Below are positions 1 through 11,890 of a stretch of 64,000 nucleotides of DNA, in pieces. The notes below the pieces were generated by a model. That model was not told the DNA's origin. It made no database searches and was given only the letters and a program-made list of their open reading frames with translations. The DNA is from Fratercula arctica. Its lineage: Eukaryota; Chordata; Aves; Charadriiformes; Alcidae. The DNA lies in assembly GCA_947846985.1 (NCBI GenBank), contig CANTUZ010000001.1, positions 108,765,757 through 108,829,756 of the forward strand, written 5' to 3'. The translations under genes were made by a program, and so were the position numbers. Each line of letters opens with the position of its first letter. Positions within the stretch are counted from its first letter, which is position 1.

Positions 1-3000
1 CAGTGTGGAGTTCCTGTCTTTGAACAGCACTTATAAGTATCTGTTCCTTGCATTTTTGTGTTGGGTACTGATAAGGATCCTCACTACCACAGCGTCTGAA
101 GATGGAGACACCAGTACATTTAAATACATCTCCATCTTTCCAATACTTGTCTTGTCTTTGAAGCATATTCTCTCTTTATTTTTTCTTTCTTTTGTGAGGG
201 ACAGTGCACCTTAGTCCCATCTCACAGACACAGAACTGAGTAAAACCAACAATTTTTGTCTTGCTAAATTTGCAGTATATTTATGACCACAGATCGTTTT
301 CAAAAGCTGATAAATAGAAACAGAATTTTCCAAATATGCCTCTTAGCCAAATTAAGCACAATAAACATTTAGGCTAGGAAATAATGAAATGCACCCAGAC
401 CATCCATTCAGAATATAAATGAATATTCACATGCTAAGCATACAAACTGAATGTTTTCCTCAGAACAGTTTCCTTAGCCAGTTATAGATCTGACAGGGTA
501 TCTAGAATAGTTGGTCTCTGATTGATCAGTTACTTCACGTTTAGGTCCTGCATTATCTTTCCGTGTAGGAGCAGGCAGCCAAGGTTTATGATGAGTATCT
601 TTTAACTAGCAAGGGAAAGATTTTCAAGCCTTACAAATAAGAAGCAAACAAAATTACAATGCAAAAATAAGACAGTTTTCTTTTAAGAATGAAAATTTAT
701 ATTTCTATGGAAATGAGTCAAAATATGGTAATGGGATTAAGTCATCTAGAAATGCAACAGCCAGAAACAGTTCATAAAAAACATTTATCGTATGTTCCAA
801 TCACCTGTAGTATGACAGGTGGAGAAAGGCACGCTCAGCACCTTATTGGAATAAGCTTTGTGACTCCGGACTTGGTTGCCTTGCAGTGCAAGGACACATT
901 GATTCCTTTCATGCTGTATACCCAGATTCTCTCTCTCAGAGAATTAAGTCTCTTTTGAAAGAGATAAGTATTTCAAGGGACAGCCCACAGACACACACGT
1001 ACGTAGGATGTTTGAAGTCGGTAGATCATTCCTGAACTTGTTCTAGATGACTCGTGGAACAGCATTCAAATACACCAGAGGGGCCTTGATATTTTATTTC
1101 TAGTTGCCATTTTGGCCAATGTGCTTTTAACACCAGTCTTCATTAGACACTAATGACTTTTGGTTCTGTCTGTATTTAGTATTTATTCAAATCTGAGGTA
1201 AAGGTAGGGCCGCATTCATATCCCCTATAGAGAGAGGGAAGACACCCAGCTAGATTGATCGACATGTACTCAAAGAAAATCAGCAAGTCCAATAGCCAAA
1301 GCCAGCAAAGTAGACATTCCTGATTAGGAGCAACAGATAATCTTCATGTAACATTTTTTAAAGTAACACTTTTCTTCACAGATTATCCATACTGTTAGGA
1401 CGCTTTGTGTACTACTCAGGTGAGAGGTGGCCTTCACTTCACGGAGCTGTGGGCACACCCCATTGGTTAACATCACCTGTGATTTTCATAGGAATCATAT
1501 TTAGGCCTTTGTGCCTTGGGTCTTTATACATGTTAGTGGGATCAGAACTTGTGCCCAGCTCAACTCACCTCCAGAAGTAAGTAAGTAAGTACAAAACTCT
1601 ACTAGCTCAGCGTGCTCAATTCAGTAAATATTTTTGGAATTGAGAGTATTGATTGACTGGTGAAGCTTATGTGGTCAGATCAATTTCTTCCCTGGGAAAG
1701 AGACTTCAGAATTTCAATTTGCCTTTTCAGTTCCTGAAAGATCTGATAGTGTGTTTAATGCTTTGCCCTTTTTCTTTTTGTTCTTTTTCTTACAAAATCT
1801 ACACTGCCAGGGTCACTTACCAATTTATTCTCTCTGATACATAATTTATGTGACTAGTACTGGAGGTGCATGGAAAAGCATGCCTATTGGCCTTGCCTCT
1901 TCCTTTCAGGTGATGTGTGGTTCAAAATGCTTCCACTCCTAGCCTACCAAAAAAGTCTGGTGCCTTTAGTAGTGCCATTCAGTATTCAGTCAAGCAGTCT
2001 GATGACAATCATTACCTTTCCTTTTATTTCATCAGCCACTAACGCTTGGATCGCAGGAAAACCACTGCTGTCCCTCTTAAAGAAAGCGGTGCAGCTGTGA
2101 CATTTTACTAGGGTGGGAATTCATCATTAGTTATCCAGGTGCTAATTAATTTAATTTTTAATGTCATAGTACATATGCAGAAGAGTGTTAGGGTGTTTGT
2201 TGATAATTACTTTGAGCAAGATAAGGTGCAAAAGGAAACGGCTTCTACACACATGATATAATACACCTGTAGGGATGTTAGAAATGTGATGTGTGACTTC
2301 ATACAATATGTTCCCCAATATGAGATTCAAAATAATCCCTTTAAAAGCTACAGAAACACAGCAAATCCATACTTTAGTTTTTTAAGTTTTAGACTTCAAT
2401 GCATTTTAACTTTTCACTAATGTGTACCACACCTTATATTGTTCATGAGATTGGAGAAGCAGAATTATACCCATCTTGGCATACTATGCACATAGGATGG
2501 TTTGTTTACAAGTAAAAGCAGCTTTCCTACATCTTTTATTTTAATGGAAAAGAGATTAAAACTTTTCAATTATGAACGCTGGATACAGTTTCAATGGCAA
2601 ACTCTCATACTGCCTTTGTCTCTGGATAACTTTTGTTTCTCTAATTACACTATAGAGATGCAGCCCGATACTAGGAACCAAATAATTTTGCTGATCAAGA
2701 TTAGGTAGTGAATAAACAAAGAAATAATCAAAGCAACCTGTTTACAAACAGAAGAAAAATAGTGATTATGAAAAGTCAAAAGTATATTTAGTGAAGTAAA
2801 TGTTTCACTGCAATAAACTTCCAATGATTTCTTTATTCTTTTATTTAAAACATTCTAAGCTGTAAAAGAGAATTCAAGAGAAAACTGAAAAAAAATGTAT
2901 TACCCAATTAAAAATAGTTAAAAAGACTAAAACACAAGCCTTAGGCCTAAAGATTCTGAAATTATTTTTTTTTAATATTCAGGAAATAAAATTATATAAA

Positions 3001-5265
3001 TGTGAAGTGGTTTGGTATTTCCAACCGTATTTTTTTCATTAAAAACACAAAATCCCAGGAACATAAGTATATGTAAGAAAGTAAGTTTGTAAGTATGTAA
3101 GTTTACTCTTCAATTTGTAATCAACTCAAAAAGGACAAAAACATTTCATCAAATTCTTTCGTTTGACCTTTTACACATTGTAACAAGAGCATAACTTGCC
3201 TTTAAAGTGACCACCACAAGCTAGAGCAGAGTTACTCCATTCCATGGTATCACACACCTCCTTTGTAGTTCCCAGCACAGGAGGTATGGGTACAACGGGA
3301 TAAAGCAGAGATCCTGGCTGGAAGCAGGCATTGCTGTAGCGTTTCTGTGTGCATTTCAACCAAATAGGCCTGCAGTAAACCTCAACAACTCAACAAAATT
3401 AATATCCTTATCAAAGCAGCAGTAACCCCTGCTGCAATAGTTCAAAATCCTAACAGTACTAAGGTAGCATTCCAGTTGGACTACCTTAAGGTTAATGTGA
3501 TACGCTATCCTACAAAAGGAACTTCATAATTCAAATGCAGGTATCTTTATGGATAATGCAGGATAAGGGGGAAAAGACTTAATCAGTTCATACGTTGGTG
3601 AGTGAGAAGAATTTTGCTTTCAGCAACAAAATTCTTTTTCCAGAGCTTCCAATTTTCAGAAGAGAATTGCTAGTAAACACCAAATTTGTAATTTGTGCAC
3701 CAAGGAATAATGAATGCTATATTTTTCTCTTCCGGTATTTAGAACTTGACTTGTTTAGATGCATGTATGTATAGATGCATGTATATTTATATTTGTAGCA
3801 TGAAGAGCTTCTTCAGGAAACCCCAGGAGAGGAGAGACTTGTTCATCAATTTGTTTTTACATGGGCCCATGTGAATTCCTCAAACTCCCATAAAAAATGA
3901 ACCTTAACACCGAGCACCATTCCGCAATCCCAGTCAGCCAAAGAAAAGATGCAGCATAATGAAAACTTAATTGCATAAGTTCACAAGGGGAGAATGAACT
4001 CCCTAGACCAAGTGCTAGATAACAAGTACATTAAAAAAAAAAAAAAAAGGCAACAAAACCACTGTGACAAATAGCCATTAAAGCGATAATGCTGTCAGAA
4101 TGAAACAAAAATTTCAGTACATTAGCATCAAACTAGGCAACCCTAAAGCATATGATAAATGTACTTGACATAAATAGTAGGCTGGACAGGTATAAGAAAG
4201 TGGTCATTTTTTTTAAACGTTTGTTTAAGAAACAAATTTCCTGAAAAGAGCACAGTGTGAAATGTCAGTATCCAAGTTCAAAGATGGCCTGCAAGTAGAA
4301 CTGCCTAGCTGAATTGGGCCTAAATATTAAGGCTATCATTTTGCCAAATTGAATTGGGAGTATTTTGCGCAACTTGAAAACATTGTGGCCTTGAGTTATG
4401 CCGCACGGGCTGGAGTAACAAAATGTCAGGAACTGTGTGGTGAACCAATAGATACAAACACAAGACACATGGAAATGTGCGGAGAGCTTGAGTGGTTGGG
4501 GAAGAGGCATTTGTTCTACACAGTCTTAATTAATTATGTGAAACACAGAAAGTGATCTCAGAAAGCTGCTAATTGCCAATTCTTCTCCACGTGCCTTTCA
4601 CGTGCTCCCTTTGCTCATTTCCACCTACTTTTTTTTCCTGAATGCAGGAATTTGGACTTCACTGCGCTCTGTGGTGCAACTGCTTCTCCCTTGACATGTG
4701 CCTGGTGTCCCACTTCTGCTCCACCTGGCTGACTTCCTTGTTCTCTTTGTTTTCTCGTGTCAAAATTTTGATATGCCACAGGGATGACTCCCCTGACACT
4801 GCTTTCATCTGAATAGTTTGTAGAGATAAAAACCAGTCCTTTACTGTAAATCTTTACCATGGTTCTTCCTTCAGGAGGACTTCCTTTGTTGCCTGTTATT
4901 GATTGTAATGTTGTGTCTGAACTTGAGCACTAAACCTGAAAATGCTTATTCGCCTGCCTGGCTACTCGCCTCAGTGATCCCATTGACTCAAACAGCAGTT
5001 TTGTGTGAGTAGGAGCAGTGGAATTTGGCATTTCATCTTTGTCTGTTAAATACAAAAAATAGTTCATCTATGTGTAGAACACTTTCAGGAAGTTATCAGA
5101 GGAAAAATGTCTATCAGCAACGATTTCTGATCTACCAGTTAAAAAAAAAAAAACAGAAAATAAAATTTATTCCCATCTGGGCCTGATTAAACTTCAATTT
5201 GAACTTGTCCTGACCAGAAAATAAATGGCCTATGGAGACTGGACTTTTGCCTACTTGAAAAAGCT
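1..5265. other. Unique AT-rich non-coding DNA
   Basis: No gene is recognised here. Reading frames are all under 90 codons, occur on both strands and carry no domain I can name. Small simple repeats are present: four AAGT units at 1575-1590, a 16-bp-period duplication of a TAGATGCATGTAT motif at 3756-3784, and a run of 16 A at 4033-4048. The rest looks like ordinary unique vertebrate intronic or intergenic sequence. Confidence 0.7.
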
Positions 5266-5298
5266 TGTGTGTGTGTGTGTGAATATGTGTGTGTGTGT
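5266..5298. repeat. (TG)n microsatellite, interrupted
   Basis: Eight TG units (5266-5281) are followed by a short AATA interruption and about six more TG units (5286-5297). This is a compound dinucleotide repeat of the usual vertebrate kind. Alternating purine-pyrimidine tracts like this can adopt Z-DNA, but nothing here shows a function. Confidence 0.9.
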
Positions 5299-8200
5299 AG
5301 AAATATGATTTATGAAAGTATTGATTTTTTTGTTAAATAATGAATTAGGTGTCCTACCACAATATTATTTATCAAACTTTTTTGTCATATAATTAAATTG
5401 TCACATAATGGATTGCAGCCATATAGATTCATTAAATATTAAAACCTACATATGACACAGTTCACTTTTCCTTTGGATAACAACACATTTCCTCTGTTCT
5501 TTTCCGTTAAGGTCAACAGTAGCCGTTCTTAAACCTTTTCATAGAAGTTGCAATAACCGTTTTCTAAGGTTAGAAAATAGATGGCAAGCAAAGCTGTGAG
5601 AGTTGTATGTTTACTTATTCTTGGTTTAGAAGTTAATTCTTTTTGGTGATCTTGGTAAACTTTAACTGTAATAGCTAATGGAGCCTTTTGCTGTGGAGAC
5701 AGTTGTTCCATCAGTTGTCTCTAGGTGTGAAATGAGCAAGTCTGCTGAACTGTAATAGAGTGGTTAGAGTCAGATCCAAGTTCTTATTCTGGAGAGAAAT
5801 ATTTGTTGAAGTCTGGGTGTGACTAAATTCTCAGCCTGTAAGCAGTGACCAAGAAAAGAACACGGGAGAAATATTTTTTCTCACAATACAGTATTTGAAT
5901 AATACAAGGGGAAGAGAAAGAAAGCAATGTTCACCACCATCTCAAATGGATCTCTTAATGGAATTTAAAATATGTTAAAATTTAAATGTTTTAATCCACA
6001 CTGGAAGAGAAGTGTGTAGGTAAACTGCCAAGTAACAATAACTAGAAATTGTGTTTGAGAAAGAGTAAGTTGATCCGATATCAAATATAATTGCATCCAA
6101 TGAAAGGCACTAAGACCCCTTTCAAGAACGAGTTCTTATTCAGAAAAGGACTAAAGAAGCCCTAAGAATGTTTTGAGAATATGTCCTTTGCAGATATAAA
6201 ATATAATACATTACTGTACTTGAGTGCAGAATTATCTTCAACTAAAGGTAACTCTAGTGATCTCCCACCTGGCAATATTGCTGACTCTCCTCGAGTGCTT
6301 CTGAGTAATTGTTAAAAACAAAACAAAACAAAAAAAAAACCAAACCAAAACAAAACCCAAACAACACTCAAAGCAGAAAAAAAGAAAGCCCACTCTAGAC
6401 ATTTTCTAGTAAGAACTCCTAACCTGGAGATTTTATAGTAATAAAGAAATTATCTGTTGTGGGGGAGTACTGCACTGCACTGTCCAGGTGTAGTCATTCC
6501 GTTGAGGTCATATTTCTGTGTGCTGCTTGTTCAGTGCTGCATGATCTGACAATTAAAAACACAGCTTTCTTCTCTCCTCCTCCTCAAAAAATAGTTCAGG
6601 ATGTCAATTTTTTGAAGCCCTGATGGGGTTCAGACACTATGGCCTGGTTTTTTTTTTTTCTTTTCCATGTCATAAATTTTACAAGCAGTTTGATTATTGC
6701 ATTCCTAATATTGCTTAAATTTTTTCTGCCTTCAAAGTTCATTATCATTTATGAGATTGTAACGTGAACTTTAATTACTTGCAACTGGAGTCTCACTAGG
6801 GATTTAAAACAAACTAATTTTGTACCTACCTTTAGGGAAAGGAGCATGACCAAACTTCAATATACACTGTAGAGTAGAAAATGTATATGGTAAATCTGAC
6901 TAGATTTAAGTGTCTTGGGTGATGTTCCTCTTACCTAGTTTTACAAGTCAACAACCTGCATGTCTATGTCTGAATTAGTTACCTGAAGTTCACTTCTAGT
7001 CAACAGGGATAAATAGGCACTTCCAGAGGCACAAGATCAATTTACTTGCCCCCTTTTAAATGCCTCCACTGATTTTAAAAGAAATCTAAACTACTATGTA
7101 CACAAAAGCATTTTGTAATAATAGATTACAGTTTCCTGTATATCATCCGTATCATCTGTTGTGGGAGACAACATACGGCACTGACTCAATGAGGTTATGC
7201 TGATGTAATAGATGTGTCTGTACATAACTCATTAAATGCTGAACAGTGCAACACACACAAATACTTCCTTTACATACCTAACAAACTAGTTACATAGAGA
7301 AGTTCCTTTACTTGACATACATGCAACTATGAGCATGTGTGTACTGATACACCCAATGACAAATGAGATCTTAACAGCATTGCTCTAGATCAAATACACA
7401 GGCTCTGTGCTTTCATTGTAGGTCTGCCATCTTAGTCAAAATAAAACAAAATTAAACCAGTTTTAGAATAGGAGTCTGAAGCAGACATGACAATCCAGGT
7501 ATGGACATAGTCTTTTCTTGCACCACTTTAGTAAAAAAATGTAAGATTGATACATGACAATTTTAAGTCCGCAAATATAAAATATAGGGGATTACTAGAC
7601 TATGTAAATATTGTTTACATATTACAAAAATTACATATGTACATATTACAAAATACAGGTCAGATTTTTCATGATTTGCATGATTCTTCCAAACGGGTTA
7701 TAAAAATAGTTATTGTCCCCAGAATAGAAATCTTGTGCTTTTGTAGGGGTGTATATTTTGAATGTCTATAGCTTAGGTCATGGAAAGGCCAGTATTTTGT
7801 GGACAAAGTTAGAGTTCAGAAGCGTTTTTCTTAGGTGTAACAGTGACATCTGTATCATCTTCTTTCCTGATCTATTGTGGTGAGTGGATTTTATTGTTGT
7901 ATATAAGAAAGTGACTATTTTATATAGGCCAGTTTCAGTGTATAAGTATAACACTCATTGTAGTCTTGTGATACACAGAAACAGGATCCAAACGCCTTAA
8001 ATATTCTGATATTATAAATCTGTACTTTGCCCTTACATATTCCTCGGGACATCTGTTTTCCGGTTTCCTTTGTGTTCCTTTTTTTCTTTTCTTAATGCTT
8101 GAATGCTTGTATTCTACATGACCTATTCTCAGTAAGCTTCTGGAAAATCTTGACTCAAGGCTGACAGTTTTCCAGTAAATGACTATTCAGTTGAGATATA

Positions 8201-8880
8201 GTCAGTCTTAAATGTAGAGAGCTAACATTTTTTCAGAAAGATTTCATCGTTGTCTTTCTTTTCAGTCAGCGATTCAGAGGATATTGCTGCTTCCCATCCC
8301 TTCCCACGTGACTACAAAAGTCTTACGTGTATCTTATTCTCTCTCTTTTTTTTTTTTTCCCATCAGTTAACATTCACAACTGCACACCAGAGCAGATTCC
8401 CATATGTGAGAACCATAGTGAATTTTTTCAGCTGCTAGATATGAACCTTTTCATCATTATCTTTAGTGGTAGTTCATGCTTTCCTTGGGAAATATCTGAA
8501 TGGGAATGGACAAACTGCTGGAAGAAATAAAAAATTCTCCTGAATCATCATCCTTGCTTTAAACAATCTTTTCAGATAAAGGTTTTTTCCCAGCTATTCC
8601 CATTTCTAATCTTCAAACACTGTGATTCCTTCTCATTTCAAGTCCCTCTAACTTCTGACCTAGTCTATACCACCCTCAAAACACTGCCAGATATTTTTTC
8701 TAATTTTCCAGTGACCCCCATTGTTTCGAAAGGATTGCTAGAACCTGCAGCAGCTTTTCTGCTACACCACGTACGATTATGCAGAATACGAATTGCATGC
8801 TGCTTTGTGAGATGTGTATGCCAGCACAGGTGAAATTTGAATTTCCTGGGATGAGTGTCCTAGAGAATGAAGTATTGAGA
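5299..8880. other. Unique AT-rich non-coding DNA
   Basis: No gene is recognised. It includes an A/C-rich simple stretch (6313-6366). A long pyrimidine tract ending in CAG at 8364-8366 resembles a 3' splice site but has no convincing exon after it. Reading frames are short (under 80 codons) and unsupported. Confidence 0.7.
6313..6366. repeat. A-rich (AAAAC)n-like simple repeat
   Basis: The stretch is almost entirely A and C, mostly AAAAC and AAACC units around a core of nine or more A. It is a low-complexity tract without recognisable retroposon sequence beside it. Confidence 0.8.
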
Positions 8881-9240
8881 GGAAGTGCGGCAAAACCAGA
8901 AGCTTGATTAAGGCAGTACGGGAAAGACCGCAGGGGGAGTTTAAAGGTATACTGAAGGGTCACCTCCCCCTCATCTTGGTGCCGCAGCCCTAAGCAGAGC
9001 CGTGCTGGGCCTGCTGCAGGGAAAGGAAGGGAAAAGCGGGAGCCCAAGGGCACGGGGCTGGGGCAGCCCTGCTGCCTTCAAACCCATCTGTGGCCGGAGC
9101 ATGGGTTTCCTCCAACCCACCCTGAGCGGAAGCGTGTGCCTCAGGCTGCTCGCGGATGGGTTTCCTCGCAACGTCTGTAAAAAACAGCACTCGCGGCCTC
9201 ATGGCAAGTCAGCTAAGCTGTTGAACTGTGAACTGTAATT
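8881..9240. other. GC-richer block with local CpG enrichment
   Basis: This stretch is clearly richer in G+C and CpG than its AT-rich surroundings. Within it, ATGGGTTTCCTC occurs twice in direct orientation (9101-9112 and 9156-9167). The inverted partner AAACCCAT lies at 9080-9087, so 9080-9108 could form a short hairpin. Several overlapping reading frames (66-117 codons, both strands) exist because the block has few stop codons. They are proline-, glycine- and alanine-rich shadows with no domain. It could be a small regulatory island, a lineage-specific repeat, or simply a GC fluctuation. It is shorter and weaker than a normal promoter CpG island. Confidence 0.45.
8926..8940 (+). promoter_or_regulatory. 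Weak CTCF-like motif
   Basis: The bases ACCGCAGGGGGAG include the CAGGGGG core shared with the vertebrate CTCF consensus. At least two flanking consensus positions differ. The motif sits at the edge of the GC-richer block. Single-motif evidence of this kind is weak. Confidence 0.2.
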
Positions 9241-11176
9241 AGCAAATACTCTTCCATAAAACCAGGGTGAGAAAGGGGGGTAAAGAAGCATTATAATCCG
9301 TTGTGGGGCCTCTTAAGAGTAAATGAATTTTCCCAATTAATACGCAGGACACTGATGTATGGACCACGTTCTCAACTTTATATTTACTATTTAATTTTAA
9401 TCCTGGTTTGTTTCTGTTCTCTTGAAATGGCCTGCTTAAAAATAAAATGCGTTTTGAGTATATTTTTCATTATATTGTACTGCCAGCTGTTCCTTTGGTA
9501 AATGAATGTTAGAATTGACTTTTTGATATGTTTACTGCTAAATCATTAAATATCACACCTCACCTATTAGATACCTGGCAAGCATGGTATTAGAAAAATG
9601 TAAATAGACAAGATTATTTTCCATTCCCATTAAGGTCTAAAGCCAGTCTGCATCTATTGCTTCACAGAAGTTGCTGTACTAGGTGATGGCGTGGATATTT
9701 TTATCCATTATTTTCTGTTGGATTTCTTTACCTGTCCCTTCCAATTGTTCCTAGGTAGCATGAAGTACATAACCACCAGTTCTTGATACATCAGAAAGAA
9801 TCCAAAGTCTAAATTTCACAGGGAGCAAAATAAATAAATTTCTTGCGTCTTTTGCTACACTTCATACATTTTTAAAAAAATATTACAGTATGCCAGTTAA
9901 GTATGGTTTTGGAGGTACTCTTTGCATGCTGCTTATTATCTAGTGATATTAAATGATGTGGAACAAACAATTGTTGGAATATACACATGTAGGAATTACT
10001 CTAGAAGCTTTCCTAGATTACAGGGGTTTTTTTTTTTGCCCTTGCTTTATTATTTGAGAAATGATGGAAAAACATATGGACATGTATCAGTATGTGCATG
10101 GGTAATTTCAAGTGTTGCTTCACACTTGAAGTGTGAGTCAATCTAGTATGCAAAAAAAATGACACTTTTGATGAGGCCAGAAATGCCAGTGGGAGAATAG
10201 TGATATTTTATTAATCATTCTTTTTTGTAATTATTCCTGTAATAAAGCATTGTAAGAGAACATGAAAAAATCAACTATGAAAGATAAACTTATCAAAAAC
10301 GTCTTGGGTGCATAAGATTAGGATTCATTTACGATATGTAATTTTAAAACAGTTTCAAAAGTAATGTGAGAAACCCAAAAACTTGAGTACTTAAATACCA
10401 TTTAAACAGCATCAGTTATGCATAAATAATTTCCACACTCACACACACCTTCCCCTACCCCATATTCCCATATTAGTTCTTTCATTTAACTGAAAATGTT
10501 AAAACAACCTACGCTACAGTCACATAAAGATAACAAGCAAACTTTGTTTTTGGTGAGAAGAAAAGGTTTTGTCTCTGGGAATGATTGTATAAAGGTTTTT
10601 AAGCCACACTTCCGGAGTTTCTCTTTATTTTGGTGCTTCAATTATTAGATGCCAAGCTTCAGATATCACCATCATGATTTCCAGAAGTCTCAACAAGCAT
10701 TAGAAACTGAAAATGCCGGAGTGTAGGACTAAATTCTGTCAAGTCCATGCCTCTCCAATGTAGCGACAAGGATGTCGTGTGGTAGATGATGTCAGCTGCT
10801 CTTCCATTATCCGTCAATGCTGTAGCCCCCATCATGGGTCTTTTCATAAATGCACGGTCCATCATCATGTGAGTACAAGTACATATGTACAGGATTTTTA
10901 AATCACATTGACCAGCTCTTAGATCTTTTGGCACTTATATTTATCATTATTTTTACAGTTACTTTTATCATTCTCATTCATCTTTATTAATTTAATTGGT
11001 ATCACATAATTTTGTTTCACCCTCTTTTCATCTAATTTCTCTTCCTGAACTTTGTATCTGTTCACATAAACATCAACTGATTTTGAAGTTTATAGTTTGG
11101 CTGTGTTACCAAGGATTATGCAGGGGAAAAACTGTGCAGTCTGGATTTAATTAAAGCAATTATGGTACCAATATAT
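9241..11176. other. Unique AT-rich non-coding DNA
   Basis: No gene is recognised. A 9-bp inverted repeat TTCAAGTGT/ACACTTGAA with a 6-nt loop occupies 10107-10130. Reading frames are under 95 codons with no recognisable domains. The stretch ends where the neoavian LTR starts. Confidence 0.7.
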
Positions 11177-11368
11177 TGTATACTGGGTTTGCATGGCAAG
11201 ATTTTGGTAGTGGAAGGGCTACAGGGGTGGATTCTGTGAGAAGCTGCTAGAAGCTTCCCCTATGTCTGGTAGAGACAGTGCCAGCCAGCACTAGCCAGCT
11301 CCAAGACAGACACGCTGCAGGCCAAGGCCAAGCCCATTAGTGACGGTGGCAGTGCCTGTGTGATAACG

Positions 11369-11375
11369 TATTTAA
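11369..11375 (+). promoter_or_regulatory. TATA-like box of the truncated LTR
   Basis: TATTTAA lies about 190 bp from the LTR start, a plausible place for the core promoter in the U3 region. Without the missing 3' part the LTR could start but not normally end a retroviral transcript. Confidence 0.4.
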
Positions 11376-11512
11376 GAATATGGTTTTTAACATATTTAAA
11401 TAAAACCTGTGGGGAACAGCAGCAGTGGAGAGAGGAGTGAGAATATGTGAGAGAAACAACTCTGCAGACACCAAGGTCAGTGAAGAAGGAGGGGGAGGAG
11501 GTGCTCCAGGCG

Positions 11513-11890
11513 CTGGAGCAGAGATTTCCCTGCAGCCTGTGATGGAGACCATGGTGAGGCAGGCTGTCCCCCTGCAGTCCATGGGGGTTAATGGTGCAGC
11601 CCATGGAGGACCCCACGCAAGAGCAGGTGGATACCCAAAGAAGGCTGTGATCCTGTGGAGAGCCTGCACTGGAGCAAGCTCCTGGCAGGACCTGTGGACC
11701 CATGAGACAGAGAAGCCCACACTAAAGCAGCTTTTCTGGTGGGACTTGTGACCCTGTGGGGGACCCATGCTGGAGCAGTCTATTGCTGAAGGACTGCACC
11801 CTGTGGAAGGACGAAGAAGTTGGAGAATTTCGTGGAGGACTGTTTCCTGTGGGAGGGACCCCACACTGAATCAGGGGATGAGTATGAGGA
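11513..11890 (+). repeat. Degenerate tandem repeats of about 50 bp inside the LTR
   Basis: GGAGCAG-like motifs recur at about 11515, 11621, 11671, 11724, 11772 and 11868. Spacings are near 48-53 bp or double that. Between them are variants of CCTGTGGGAGGGACCCCAC. The series is a decayed minisatellite-like array that belongs to this LTR family rather than a local expansion. Confidence 0.65.

Noticed and set aside
8335..8530. Possible 3' splice site and exon after the long pyrimidine tract
   Set aside because: The tract and CAG look right, but no donor and no recognisable product follow. Two overlapping frames give unrelated peptides.
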